DNA of 64,000 nt from an uncultured Duganella sp. (GTDB lineage: Bacteria; Pseudomonadota; Gammaproteobacteria; Burkholderiales; Burkholderiaceae): positions 1 through 64,000 of the forward strand of contig CAMLRG010000001.1 of NCBI GenBank assembly GCA_946482335.1, written 5' to 3'. Of the stretch, positions 56,919-64,000 are shown in pieces. The stretch's first letter is position 1; every line of letters begins with the position of its first letter. The position numbers were made by a program, and so were the translations under genes. The notes under the pieces are model-generated. The model saw only the letters and a list, made by a program, of their open reading frames with translations, did not search any database and was not told the DNA's origin.

Positions 56919-57629
56919 ATGACTACCACGGAGACATTCCCGATCGCCATGCTGGTGATCTTTACCGTGCCTTACCCGGTCTGGCGTTTTACCAAGATCG
57001 ATGACTTCGCGCCGCTGGTGATCGTGCGGATCATCGGTGCGGTGTTGCCGGGGCCGGGCGTGCTCGGCGCGGCCTTCCCCGACTACTACCAGTTTGTGTT
57101 CACCCAGCCGGTGGTGCAGTCGCTGAACGGCCTGGCTTGGTGGGGCGTGATGCTTGCCGGTCCTGGTGCTGCTGCTGGAAAAACTGGAGTGGCTGCGCCT
57201 GCCGGTCGGCCAGCGCACCTGCGTTACGCCAGCCTGGACGATATTGCGATCTGGGGCGTGCTGGCCGTCATCCTGCTGGATTGGGAACGCGTTGGCCGCC
57301 AGCTTGGCTTCCTGCTGGTGTTTGCGCTGGTGACGCTGCCGTTCCGCACAGGGATGCTGAAAGCGCAGGAGAAGGACCGCTGGTATTTCGCGCTGGTCGG
57401 CGAAGCATCGATCATTGGCTGGCTGCTGCAGTCGAAAGGCTTGATCGAGATCGTCTTCGCCAACATCCTGCTGGACAAGCAGATCATCACCAGCGATACC
57501 TTCACTGCATTGCTGCTGATGGCGGTGGCCAGCGCCATGCTGACGGTCCCGATGGTGGCGCCTGAGTTGTTAACGGTTTCTGTGGAAAACTCTGTTAACA
57601 AGGGCGAGCGCTGGATGCTAAGCCCATGA
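56919..57629 (+). pseudogene. Decayed CPA2/Kef-type cation:proton antiporter gene
   Basis: Pieces of a roughly 400-residue antiporter are joined: the start with AMLVIFTVPYPVWRF and FAPLVIVRIIGAVLPGPGVLG, up to AWWGVML, then a jump. The next piece, LPVLVLLLEKLEWLRLPVGQR, is in another frame, and one indel near 57220 restores the frame at LRYASLDDIAIWGVLAVIL. A second gap removes the middle helices before GEASIIGWLLQSKGLIEIVFANILLDKQI. The end (LLTVSVENSVNK) is off-family. At least two deletions and two frame changes are needed, so it cannot be a working transporter. Confidence 0.75.
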
Positions 57630-57630
57630 T

Positions 57631-57668
57631 TTGATGGGAAATAAATCGGCTGCACAATTTTCCATCAA
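57631..57668. repeat. 11-bp inverted repeat between the antiporter remnant and a convergent gene
   Basis: TTGATGGGAAA (57631-57641) and TTTTCCATCAA (57658-57668) pair with one mismatch around 16 bases. The stop of the minus-strand gene lies in the right arm. It may serve as a two-way terminator, although neither side has a strong T-tract. Confidence 0.4.
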
Positions 57669-57994
57669 CTCAGGCGGCCGAAGGTGAGGAAGATCCACGC
57701 GGTGGCAATCACCACCATGCCGGCCACGGTCACGCAGGACCAGGTGAAGAAGTAAGCCGACACCACGGTGGCCTGCAGCGCGCGCTCAAACAGGAAGCCG
57801 AGACTGAAATCGAACGTCGCCATCACGGTCCAGCGCCGGAAATAGATCGGCAGGTAACGGCTCATATGCTTGTTGTGCTGCAGGGCGGCATGGCGCTCGA
57901 TTACGCTGCGGGCCGCACTGACGTCCTTGAATAGCCAGTCAAAGAAGATGAAGCGGTAGAGCAGGGTCCGGAATGGCATCGATTGGGTCGTCAT
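57665..57994 (-). CDS. Small membrane protein of unknown function
   Basis: The 109-residue protein has an amphipathic N-terminal half (FRTLLYRFIFFDWLFKDV, RYLPIYFRRW) and two hydrophobic segments at the C-terminus (FSLGFLFERALQATVVSAYFF..., GMVVIATAWIFLTF). GAGGAG is six bases before the ATG at 57994, so the frame to 58051 is rejected. I do not recognise the family. It is divergent from the GFA-family gene. Confidence 0.7.
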   Translation of the reverse strand: MTTQSMPFRTLLYRFIFFDWLFKDVSAARSVIERHAALQHNKHMSRYLPIYFRRWTVMATFDFSLGFLFERALQATVVSAYFFTWSCVTVAGMVVIATAWIFLTFGRLS

Positions 57995-58049
57995 GCGCGT
58001 CTCCTCGGTTGGGTACATAATATCCAATTTCCGCTTGGGGAGGTGCGGC

Positions 58050-58427
58050 ATGACCGAATATTTGCGTGGCAGTTGCCTGTGCGGCGGCGTGCGCTATCGG
58101 GCGGAGAAGCGCTCGGTGCGCAGTGCCAGCCACTGTTATTGCACCATGTGCCAGAAACAGCACGGCGCGGCGTCCGGCAGTTACGCGAACGTCGCCAGCG
58201 CTGGTTTCTCGTTCGAAACGGGCGCGGACCTGGTCACCGAATTCCATTCCTCGGACCACGGCCGGCGCGGCTTTTGCAAGGTGTGCGGATCGACGCTGAC
58301 ATGGCGCAGCACGCAGGCACCGGACCGCATCGCCATCACGCTTGGCACGATGGAGCCGGCGTACGACGGCCCGGTGCAGCATGAGCTGCACACCGATACC
58401 AAGCCGGCTTGGCTACCGACCAAGTGA
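58050..58427 (+). CDS. GFA-family (glutathione-dependent formaldehyde-activating-like) zinc protein
   Basis: The 125-residue protein has the GFA zinc-site cysteines in order: GSCLCGGVRY, HCYCTMCQKQHG and FCKVCGSTL. Family members bind two zinc ions; the prototype adds formaldehyde to glutathione, but most, including probably this one, have unknown substrates. GGGGAGG precedes the ATG. It overlaps the convergent DUF455 gene by 15 bases. Confidence 0.9.
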   Translation: MTEYLRGSCLCGGVRYRAEKRSVRSASHCYCTMCQKQHGAASGSYANVASAGFSFETGADLVTEFHSSDHGRRGFCKVCGSTLTWRSTQAPDRIAITLGTMEPAYDGPVQHELHTDTKPAWLPTK

Positions 58428-59219
58428 GCGCAGTTCGGCCTCGCTGAAGCCGGCCTGGCGGCGCGCTTCGATATTGAAGGGGCCGCGCACGGTGGCGTTG
58501 TACTGCACCACCAGTTGGTCGTATGTGGCCACCGGGTCGAGCCCGCGCAGGGCGCATTGCTGCCCGTACCAGCGGTTGCCGATTTCGACGTGGCCGATCT
58601 CGTCGCGCAGGATGATGTCGAGGATGGCGGCCGCCGCATCGTCGCCGGCTTGCGCCAGCTTGGCCCGCAGCGGCGGGATGGCATCGAGGCCGCGCGCTTC
58701 CAGCGTGCGCGGCACCAGGGCCATGCGCGCCATCACGTCGCCGGTGGTTTTCTCCACCATCTCCCACAGGCTGCCGTGCGCGCTGTAGTCGCCGTAAGTG
58801 CGGCCAAGGGTGGACAGATGTGCCGACAGCAGGGAGAAATGGTAAGCCTCTTTCTTCGCCACGCGCAGCCAGTCGGTATAGAACCGATCCGGCATCGCGG
58901 CAAAGCGCCACATCGCGTCGAGTGCCAGGTTGACGGCATTGAATTCGATGTGGGCCAGCGCGTGCACCAGCATGGCGCGGCCTTCAACGGTAGCCATCGA
59001 GCGTCGGCCAACCAGGCGCGGCGCAACCAGTTCGGGCCGCGCCGGCCGGCCGGGGATGGCCGCTGCCGGGGCCGCCAGCACCGCGCCGGCGTCCAGCCGC
59101 AATGCGCGGCCGGCCCATGACTCAGCCATGGCGGCGACGGCCGCCACCTTGACGGCAGGATCAGGTTCGACCAGGCATTGCAGCGCGAGGGCGCGGAGTT
59201 CAGGCTTTGCTTCCATCAT
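58413..59219 (-). CDS. DUF455 ferritin-like di-iron protein
   Basis: The 268-residue mainly helical protein has carboxylate and histidine pairs spaced as in ferritin-like enzymes: LAHIEFNAVNLALD, KEAYHFSLL, and DEIGHVEIGNRW. DUF455 proteins are related to the tRNA hydroxylase MiaE but their substrate is unknown. Two adjacent ATG codons (59219 and 59216) are possible starts, with only a weak ribosome site. Confidence 0.87.
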   Translation of the reverse strand: MMEAKPELRALALQCLVEPDPAVKVAAVAAMAESWAGRALRLDAGAVLAAPAAAIPGRPARPELVAPRLVGRRSMATVEGRAMLVHALAHIEFNAVNLALDAMWRFAAMPDRFYTDWLRVAKKEAYHFSLLSAHLSTLGRTYGDYSAHGSLWEMVEKTTGDVMARMALVPRTLEARGLDAIPPLRAKLAQAGDDAAAAILDIILRDEIGHVEIGNRWYGQQCALRGLDPVATYDQLVVQYNATVRGPFNIEARRQAGFSEAELRSLGR

Positions 59220-59308
59220 TCAATTTTCAGCGCGGGGGCCGACAGTATAGTGCCTCCGTGTGAGCCAGCGCACCGAACATGGATGGGAGCAGGGCGCAGA
59301 ATCCCGGC

Positions 59309-59665
59309 ATGGATACCCAAACAATCTTATTCGTTGCCTGCGTGCTGTTCGGTGTTGCCGGGGCTGGCGGTATCGTGATGGCGCTGATACGGTTGGGGAA
59401 AAAGACCAACCCGCCGCATTGGATTGCCATGTTGCACGGCTTTATCGCGGCCGCCGGTGTCACGCTGCTGGCCTATGTGACAATCTTCGCCCAGGTGCCG
59501 GACCTGGCACAACTGGCGCTGCTGGCCGTGCTGCTGGCCGCCGCCGGCGGCGTGTGGATGAATCTCGGCCGGCATCAGCAGGGGGTACTGATCCCCAACA
59601 GCATCATGGTCGCCCACGCGCTGGTGGCCGTTGCCGGGGTCGCATTGCTGCTGTTGGCGCTGTAG
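59309..59665 (+). CDS. Four-helix membrane protein of unknown function
   Basis: The 118-residue protein consists of four hydrophobic segments with short loops, one containing KKTNPPHWIAMLHGFIAAAG. I start at the ATG at 59309; an ATG at 59279 would add ten polar residues, and neither has a clear ribosome site. No family was recognised. It is convergent with the DUF411 gene, whose stop lies seven bases further. Confidence 0.68.
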   Translation: MDTQTILFVACVLFGVAGAGGIVMALIRLGKKTNPPHWIAMLHGFIAAAGVTLLAYVTIFAQVPDLAQLALLAVLLAAAGGVWMNLGRHQQGVLIPNSIMVAHALVAVAGVALLLLAL

Positions 59666-59671
59666 GGCGCC

Positions 59672-60106
59672 TCAGTTGTAATGCTGGTAAACCTTCGTGG
59701 AGCCGTCAGGCAGCACCAGGTACACATCGTAAGGATCCTTGCGTGGCCCTTCCATGCCCGGCGAACCCAGCGGCATGGCCGGCACGGCCAGTCCTTTCGC
59801 TTTCGGCTTGGCGGCCAGCAGGCGCTTGATCTCGGCGGCCGGCACGTGGCCTTCGATCGCATAGCCGCCAACCACGGCGGTATGGCAGGAACCCAGATGC
59901 TCCGGCATCCCCATCTTCTCGCGCGTATCGGAAGGGTTGGCGACATTGTGCGCCGCCACCGTGAAGCCGTTGGCGCGCAAGTGCTTGACCCACGCTTCGC
60001 AGCAACCGCAGGTCGCGCTCTTGTAGACGTCGATGACAGGCGCGGCAGCCATGGCCAGCACCGGAGTGGCCAGCAGCGCGGCCAGGAGAGTTTTACGGAT
60101 CTTCAT
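59672..60106 (-). CDS. DUF411 exported protein, CGCC thiol motif, copper-linked family
   Basis: The 144-residue protein has a signal peptide (KTLLAALLATPVLAMAAAP), then VYKSATCGCCEAWVKHL and GSCHTAVVGGYAIEGHVP, the DUF411 pattern. It resembles a thioredoxin-like fold with a CGCC motif, often beside copper-resistance genes. I prefer the ATG at 60106; a GTG at 60127 would add seven residues, and neither has a ribosome site. An FNR-like box at 60142-60155 would place transcription start next to this ATG. Confidence 0.85.
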   Translation of the reverse strand: MKIRKTLLAALLATPVLAMAAAPVIDVYKSATCGCCEAWVKHLRANGFTVAAHNVANPSDTREKMGMPEHLGSCHTAVVGGYAIEGHVPAAEIKRLLAAKPKAKGLAVPAMPLGSPGMEGPRKDPYDVYLVLPDGSTKVYQHYN

Positions 60107-60141
60107 GGAGGCATCTTGCCATGGCACGCAGGGGCGTGGGA

Positions 60142-60155
60142 ATGACCTGGGTCAA
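60142..60155 (-). promoter_or_regulatory. FNR/ANR-like box of the DUF411 gene
   Basis: On the minus strand TTGACCCAGGTCAT is identical to the box at 26067-26080. A weak -10, CAAGAT (60114-60119), is centred 32 bases downstream, which predicts a start at about 60107, directly before the ATG at 60106. Confidence 0.5.
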
Positions 60156-60164
60156 AAATAGTTC

Positions 60165-60193
60165 TAGACGACCGGTCTAATCCGGTCTAGACT
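60165..60193 (+). promoter_or_regulatory. Operator and promoter of the TetR gene
   Basis: TAGACGACCGGTCTA (60165-60179) is an imperfect palindrome with TAGAC/GTCTA arms, followed by another GGTCTA (60184-60189). A possible -10 TAGACT (60188-60193) is eight bases before the ATG. Nearly the same 15 bases recur before the CurA-like gene, so this is probably the autoregulatory site. Confidence 0.65.
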
Positions 60194-60200
60194 GTGCCGC

Positions 60201-60800
60201 ATGACATCCTCCCATTACGCCGACGTCCGCCAAGGCATCCTCGACGTCGCCTTGCCGCTCTTCCTGCATAAGGGGTTCACCGGCGTCGGGCTGACGGAAA
60301 TACTGGGCGCCGCCAAGGTGCCCAAGGGCTCCTTCTACCATTACTTCGGCTCCAAGGAAGCCTTTGGCGAAGCGGTGATCGACAGCTATTTCGAACGCAC
60401 CCTGGCCCGCATCGACGACCTGCTGGCGCAAGGGGCGACCCGGCGTGAAGGCTTGCTGGCCTATTTTGAAGACTGGATGGCATGCCAGCTGGGCGACTCC
60501 GCGCGCAGCCGCTGCCTGGCCGTGAAGCTGGGCGCGGAAGTGTGCGACCTGTCGGAGGCCATGCGTGCGGCCCTGCATCGCGGTACGTCGGGTATCACGG
60601 CTCGGCTGGCGCGCTGCATCGGGCGCGGCATGGAGGATGGGTCCTTGCCGCGCGGGCTCGACGCGGAGGCGCTGGCCGTGGCGCTGTACCAGAGCTGGCT
60701 GGGCGCCAGTATCCTTGCCAAGATCACGAAAGACCGGGCGCCGCTCGATACGGCGATGGCGGGCACCCGGCAAGTATTGAATGTGACGCAGCAAGCGTGA
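60201..60800 (+). CDS. TetR/AcrR-family transcriptional repressor
   Basis: The 199-residue protein has a TetR helix-turn-helix (GLTEILGAAKVPKGSFYHYFGSKEAF) at residues 30-53 and an all-helical ligand domain with single cysteines (ACQLGD, SRCLAVK, AEVCDLS). It resembles regulators that respond to electrophiles through cysteines and control NADP oxidoreductases. It probably represses itself and the CurA-like gene through the duplicated TAGACGAC-GGTCTA sites. Confidence 0.92.
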   Translation: MTSSHYADVRQGILDVALPLFLHKGFTGVGLTEILGAAKVPKGSFYHYFGSKEAFGEAVIDSYFERTLARIDDLLAQGATRREGLLAYFEDWMACQLGDSARSRCLAVKLGAEVCDLSEAMRAALHRGTSGITARLARCIGRGMEDGSLPRGLDAEALAVALYQSWLGASILAKITKDRAPLDTAMAGTRQVLNVTQQA

Positions 60801-60826
60801 ATGGCGGGGAGCCCTCCGCCATTTTT
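60801..60826 (+). terminator. Intrinsic terminator of the TetR gene
   Basis: ATGGCGG (60801-60807) pairs perfectly with CCGCCAT (60816-60822) around eight bases and is followed by four T. It starts directly after the TetR stop codon. Confidence 0.7.
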
Positions 60827-60838
60827 ATATCGATCGAC

Positions 60839-60857
60839 TAGACGACTGGTCTAATAT
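60839..60857 (+). promoter_or_regulatory. TetR operator overlapping the -10 of the CurA-like gene
   Basis: TAGACGACTGGTCTA (60839-60853) matches the site at 60165-60179 at 14 of 15 bases. It overlaps a -10-like TAATAT (60852-60857), the position expected for repression. Confidence 0.7.
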
Positions 60858-60873
60858 TGATAAGGAGAAGCTC

Positions 60874-61908
60874 ATGAACCAGACTGCCGCCATCAACCGC
60901 CGCATCGTGCTCGCATCGCGTCCGCAGGGAGCGCCGACACCAGCCGACTTCCAGCTGGAGGAAGGACCGCTGCCGGTGCCCGGCGAGGGACAGGTCCTGC
61001 TGCGCACCCTGTATCTTTCACTCGACCCCTACATGCGCGAGCTGATGAACGAAGTCGGCCCGGCGTACGCGCCGCGCGTGGAGCTGGGCTCGCACATGGT
61101 CGGCGGCACTGTCAGCCGGGTGGAGGCGTCGCGCCATCCGGGCTTCAAGCCGGGCGAAATCGTGCTGGGCAACGCCGGCTGGCAGGATTATGCGCTGTCG
61201 GACGGCAGCGAGTTGCGTCCGCTGGGCGACATGGCGCAGCCATCGCTGGCGCTGGGCGGACTGGGTATGCCGGCCTTCACCGCGTACGTGGGGCTGCTGG
61301 ACATCGGCCGGCCCAAGCCCGGCGATACGGTGGTGGTGGCGGCGGCGACCGGCGCGGTCGGGTCCATCGTCGGCCAGCTCGCGAAGCTGAAAGGCGCGCG
61401 CGTGGTCGGCATTGCCGGTGGCGCGGACAAGGTGGCGTTCGCGCGCGAACAGCTTGGCTTCGACGTCGCGCTGGACCGCCACGACCCGCAGCTGGCGCAG
61501 CAACTGGCACACGCTGCACCGGACGGCATCGATGTCTATTTTGAGAACGTTGGGGGCGCCGTGTTCGATGCCGTCTTGCCGCTGCTGAATGTGGGCGCGC
61601 GCGTGCCGGTGATCGGCGTGATCGCGCAATACAACCAGAACGGTGCCGCGCAGGGCCCGGACCGGTTGCCGAAAGTGATGTCGACCATCCTGCAAAAACG
61701 CATCCTCATGCAGGGGCTGGTGATCCTCGACCACTACGAAACGCGCTATGACGAGTTTGCGCGCGACATGGCGGCCTGGGTCGCGCAAGGCAAGGTGAAG
61801 CTGTTCGAAGACGTGCTCGATGGCCTGACGGCCGCGCCACAGGGATTGATTGGCTTGCTGCAGGGCAGCAATTTCGGCAAGGTCGTGGTGCGGGTTGCCG
61901 ACGCTTGA
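60874..61908 (+). CDS. NADP-dependent oxidoreductase, CurA/MDR family
   Basis: The 344-residue zinc-free medium-chain reductase has the family start (LYLSLDPYMRELMNE), the nucleotide site VVVAAATGAVGSIVGQLAKLKG, and YFENVGGAVFDAVLPLL. Members reduce alpha,beta-unsaturated carbonyls such as curcumin or other electrophiles with NADPH. AAGGAG lies eight bases before the ATG. Control by the upstream TetR repressor through the operator at 60839 is likely, which fits a reactive-carbonyl defence role. Confidence 0.92.
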   Translation: MNQTAAINRRIVLASRPQGAPTPADFQLEEGPLPVPGEGQVLLRTLYLSLDPYMRELMNEVGPAYAPRVELGSHMVGGTVSRVEASRHPGFKPGEIVLGNAGWQDYALSDGSELRPLGDMAQPSLALGGLGMPAFTAYVGLLDIGRPKPGDTVVVAAATGAVGSIVGQLAKLKGARVVGIAGGADKVAFAREQLGFDVALDRHDPQLAQQLAHAAPDGIDVYFENVGGAVFDAVLPLLNVGARVPVIGVIAQYNQNGAAQGPDRLPKVMSTILQKRILMQGLVILDHYETRYDEFARDMAAWVAQGKVKLFEDVLDGLTAAPQGLIGLLQGSNFGKVVVRVADA

Positions 61909-61989
61909 GGTGTTGTAGTCTTGCAATGGTCGCGGCAGTTTCCGCATGGCATAATTGATTAGGTTAATAATAATATTCCTGAATAATTC

Positions 61990-62358
61990 ATGACTGTGAA
62001 CCGATTGTTTGTGGCATTTTCGCTGGCGCTGCTGGCGCTGCTGGCGGCCGGTACGGCGGCAGCCAATCCCCAGCCCGCCGGCATGTGGGGTTCCCTGGTC
62101 GGCATGAAGTACGCCAAGGCCCGCAAGGAAGTGATCGATGCCGGCTGGCGCCCCGACCACCGCAATGCGGCGGCGGAATGGGAGCGCCAGTTGCAGGGGC
62201 AATTCCCGGAATTGCGCTCTTGCGAAGCTGCCAGCGGCCACTGCACCCATTACTTCGTTTCTTATGACGGCGTTTGCCTGAAAGTCGTCACCGAGGGCGA
62301 AACCGTGGCCGGCTTCAAGGTGCGCAGCGTCCAGCAAACCTGCCCCAAACAGCAGTAA
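61990..62358 (+). CDS. Small exported protein with disulfide-type cysteines
   Basis: The 122-residue product has a signal peptide (VAFSLALLALLAAGTAAANP) and a compact domain with KYAKARKEVIDAGWRP, a PASTA-like beginning. Four cysteines (RSCEA, HCTHYF, VCLKVV, TCPKQ) probably form two disulfides. The function is unknown. Its stop TAA overlaps the ATG of the next gene, so the two are co-translated. Confidence 0.72.
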   Translation: MTVNRLFVAFSLALLALLAAGTAAANPQPAGMWGSLVGMKYAKARKEVIDAGWRPDHRNAAAEWERQLQGQFPELRSCEAASGHCTHYFVSYDGVCLKVVTEGETVAGFKVRSVQQTCPKQQ

Positions 62359-62918
62359 TGCCCGTCACGCTGCGGCAAGCCGTGCCGTCCGACCTGGCCG
62401 GGATCATGCGGCTTGAACGCACCGGCTTCGCCGAGGCAATCCAGGAGACCGAGCAGACGTTCGCCCAACGGCTGTCCGCCGCGCCCGAGGGCTGTTGGGT
62501 GCTGGCCGGCGACGCTGGCCGGCTGCTTGGTTACCTGTGCGCCGAATTCTGGCCGCTTGAGGCGGGCTTCAATGCCGGCCGCTTCGCCCGCAACCATGGC
62601 GCCGCCGATGCGCATTTGCGCGAGGGGGAGGAAGTTTATGTCTCCTCCATGGTGATCGACCGGGAACTGCGGGGTACGGGGTGGGGGCGCCGCTTGTTCC
62701 GCGGTGCGTTGGCCGAAATGTTCGCACAGCACCCGCGCTTGCGCAGCGCCATCCTGATCGTCCATCCTGAGTGGCGCCCCGCGCACGCAATCTACCGGAT
62801 CGAGGGATTCACCGAGATCGGCGAGATCGCAGACTATTTCGCGTCCGGCGCCAACCCCGGCGCACGCCTGCCTGCCATCGTCATGCGCCGGCCTGCTGCC
62901 GCTGCGTCCCGGGCATAG
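62358..62918 (+). CDS. GNAT-family N-acetyltransferase
   Basis: The 186-residue protein has a GNAT fold, with VTLRQAVPSDLAGIMRLE at the start, VSSMVIDRELRGTGWGRRLFRGAL as the acetyl-CoA site, and HPEWRPAHAIYRIEGFTEIG at the end. The substrate is unknown. The ATG at 62358 overlaps the preceding TAA; the frame to 62274 runs in the previous gene and is rejected. Confidence 0.85.
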   Translation: MPVTLRQAVPSDLAGIMRLERTGFAEAIQETEQTFAQRLSAAPEGCWVLAGDAGRLLGYLCAEFWPLEAGFNAGRFARNHGAADAHLREGEEVYVSSMVIDRELRGTGWGRRLFRGALAEMFAQHPRLRSAILIVHPEWRPAHAIYRIEGFTEIGEIADYFASGANPGARLPAIVMRRPAAAASRA

Positions 62919-62982
62919 CAGCACACATCGGGCGCCGGCTTTCATGCGAAGCCGGCGCGCAAATGTGTGCATAATGGTCGCC

Positions 62983-63762
62983 ATGCGAGTTGCGACCTTC
63001 AATATCAATGGCATGGGCGCGCGTTTGCCGGCGCTGCTGCAATGGCTGAATGAGACCCGGCCGGATGTCGTATGCCTGCAGGAGTTGAAGGCGCCGCATG
63101 AAAAATTCCCCGAAGAGGCCATCAAGGATGCCGGCTACGGCGCCGTCTGGCATGGGCAGAAAAGCTGGAATGGCGTGGCGATCCTGGCGCGCGGCACGAC
63201 GCCGCTGGAGCTGGGGCGTGCCTTGCCGGGCGATCCCGAAGATGTGCAGAGCCGGTATATCGAGGCGATGGTTGGCAAGCTGATGGTCGCCTGCCTGTAC
63301 CTCCCCAATGGCAACCCGGCGCCCGGCCCCAAGTTCGACTACAAGCTCAAATGGTTCGACCGGCTGATCGCGCGCGGAGCGGAGCTGGTGGCCTCGAAGA
63401 AGCCCGTCATCATGGCAGGCGATTACAACGTAATGCCGACCGAACTCGATGTCTACAAGCCCGAGCGCTGGGTGGACGATGCGCTGTTCCGCCCCGAGAC
63501 CCGCGCGGCCTTCGCGCGGCTGGTGGAGCAGGGGTGGACCGATGCCTTGCGCACCATGCATCCCGACGAAAAGATCTATACCTTCTGGGATTACTTCCGC
63601 AATGCCTTTGGCCGCGATGCAGGACTGCGCATCGACCACCTGCTGCTGAATCCCGTCCTCGCGCCAAAGCTGCGCGCCGCGGAAGTCGACCGTGTGGTGC
63701 GCGGCCGCGAAAAGCCCAGCGACCATGCGCCGGTCTGGGTCGAGCTGGAAGGTTCGTTCTGA
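62983..63762 (+). CDS. xthA: Exodeoxyribonuclease III (AP endonuclease)
   Basis: The 259-residue enzyme has the exonuclease III motifs in order: ATFNINGM, VVCLQELKA with the metal-binding Glu, MAGDYNVMPTELD, RIDHLLLNP and PSDHAPVWVEL. It cuts abasic sites and degrades 3' ends in base-excision repair. The ATG at 62983 gives the usual family start (MRVATFNING); a second ATG at 62974 is possible. CATAAT at 62970-62975 ends seven bases before the ATG, so the message may be leaderless. Confidence 0.95.
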   Translation: MRVATFNINGMGARLPALLQWLNETRPDVVCLQELKAPHEKFPEEAIKDAGYGAVWHGQKSWNGVAILARGTTPLELGRALPGDPEDVQSRYIEAMVGKLMVACLYLPNGNPAPGPKFDYKLKWFDRLIARGAELVASKKPVIMAGDYNVMPTELDVYKPERWVDDALFRPETRAAFARLVEQGWTDALRTMHPDEKIYTFWDYFRNAFGRDAGLRIDHLLLNPVLAPKLRAAEVDRVVRGREKPSDHAPVWVELEGSF

Positions 63763-63908
63763 CCGTTGTTCGAGCCGCGCGGCAATTGCGTTGCGTCAAC
63801 GCCTATGGAAGATGGCGAACGTAGGCTGGGGCGATGGCCAGCCCCGTTCCTGCCGCGCACTACGATTCGTCATGGAAGCCCGCGTTGAAATAGTGCCGGC
63901 CGGCGGAC

Positions 63909-63935
63909 AAAAAAAGGGCGCCTTGCGGCGCCCTT
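63909..63935 (-). terminator. Intrinsic terminator of the minus-strand gene at the right edge
   Basis: Read on the minus strand, AAGGGCGCC pairs perfectly with GGCGCCCTT around GCAA and runs into seven T. It lies 24 bases after the stop of the partial gene. The stretch 63763-63908 holds no gene that I can support. Confidence 0.85.
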
Positions 63936-63958
63936 CGTGCTTTGGAGAAAGCGGAAAC

Positions 63959-64000
63959 TTAGTTGCCGCAGCCCAGTGCCGCGATGCGGTCGTAGGCTGC
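63959..64000 (-). CDS. C-terminal end of a gene running off the right edge
   Basis: The minus strand is open from the window edge to a TAA at 63959-63961 and encodes AAYDRIAALGCGN. A strong terminator follows, which supports a real gene end. Too little is visible to name the protein. Confidence 0.6.
   Translation of the reverse strand, partial: AAYDRIAALGCGN

Noticed and set aside
56849..57582. Similar short sequences (TTGGTAACGGTT and TTGTTAACGGTT) flanking the antiporter remnant as possible attachment sites
   Set aside because: The match is short and imperfect, with no integrase or other mobile-element gene nearby; deletion alone explains the decay.

Overview
The window is high-GC (roughly 65% by eye), densely packed bacterial chromosome. 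Gene content and neighbourhoods (GPH transporter, flavin halogenase and TonB receptor in one locus, ars/cus/czc metal loci, HPPD with an Lrp regulator, a low-oxygen stress cluster) point to a betaproteobacterium, most likely an Oxalobacteraceae such as Massilia, Telluria or Janthinobacterium. That placement is inference from gene content. I saw no rRNA, tRNA, CRISPR array, insertion sequence or prophage.

Region 1 (1-14.9 kb) is a carbohydrate-uptake and central-carbon locus. It holds a GPH sugar symporter, a GH94-type phosphorylase, a flavin-dependent halogenase, a large TonB receptor, a 3-keto-disaccharide hydrolase-type protein (DUF1080), a double-domain methylglyoxal synthase, PEP carboxylase and an exported GH13 amylase. 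LacI-type operator sequences sit before the symporter and the receptor, with a half-site before the amylase, which suggests one glucan regulon. A lone acyl-CoA desaturase follows.

Region 2 (16-22.2 kb) is an arsenic locus of two divergent units. One is arsR-arsC-aquaglyceroporin, joined by ATGA overlaps. The other is an ArsR-family regulator, a GNAT-flavoprotein fusion with a Cys-rich tail, a 43-codon micro-ORF and an MFS exporter. A winged-helix/DUF5985 trio follows.

Region 3 (22.2-34.6 kb) is a low-oxygen stress cluster: CBS protein, copper-type P1B ATPase with two YHS domains, DUF2933, a methyltransferase-like membrane protein, nitroreductase, P2-type ATPase, ADP-forming acyl-CoA synthetase fused to a lysine acetyltransferase, hemerythrin and a universal stress protein. 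A 14-bp FNR/ANR-like box recurs before its transcription units and again before a second universal stress protein (50.3 kb) and a DUF411 gene (60.1 kb). Remnants of a USP gene and a DUF202-like gene lie at 32.3-32.6 kb.

Region 4 (34.9-47.3 kb) is a cus-type copper/silver RND system (small Cys protein, TolC, CusB-CusF fusion, CusA, CusF). It runs on into a TonB receptor and two PepSY membrane proteins, the second fused to an NqrF-like ferredoxin reductase. HPPD with a divergent Lrp/AsnC regulator follows.

Region 5 (50.9-57.6 kb) is a czcICBA-type divalent cation RND system ending in a decayed cation:proton antiporter gene. Region 6 (57.6-64 kb) holds mixed small genes, a TetR regulator with duplicated operators controlling a CurA-like NADP oxidoreductase, a GNAT, exonuclease III, and the end of a minus-strand gene at the right edge.
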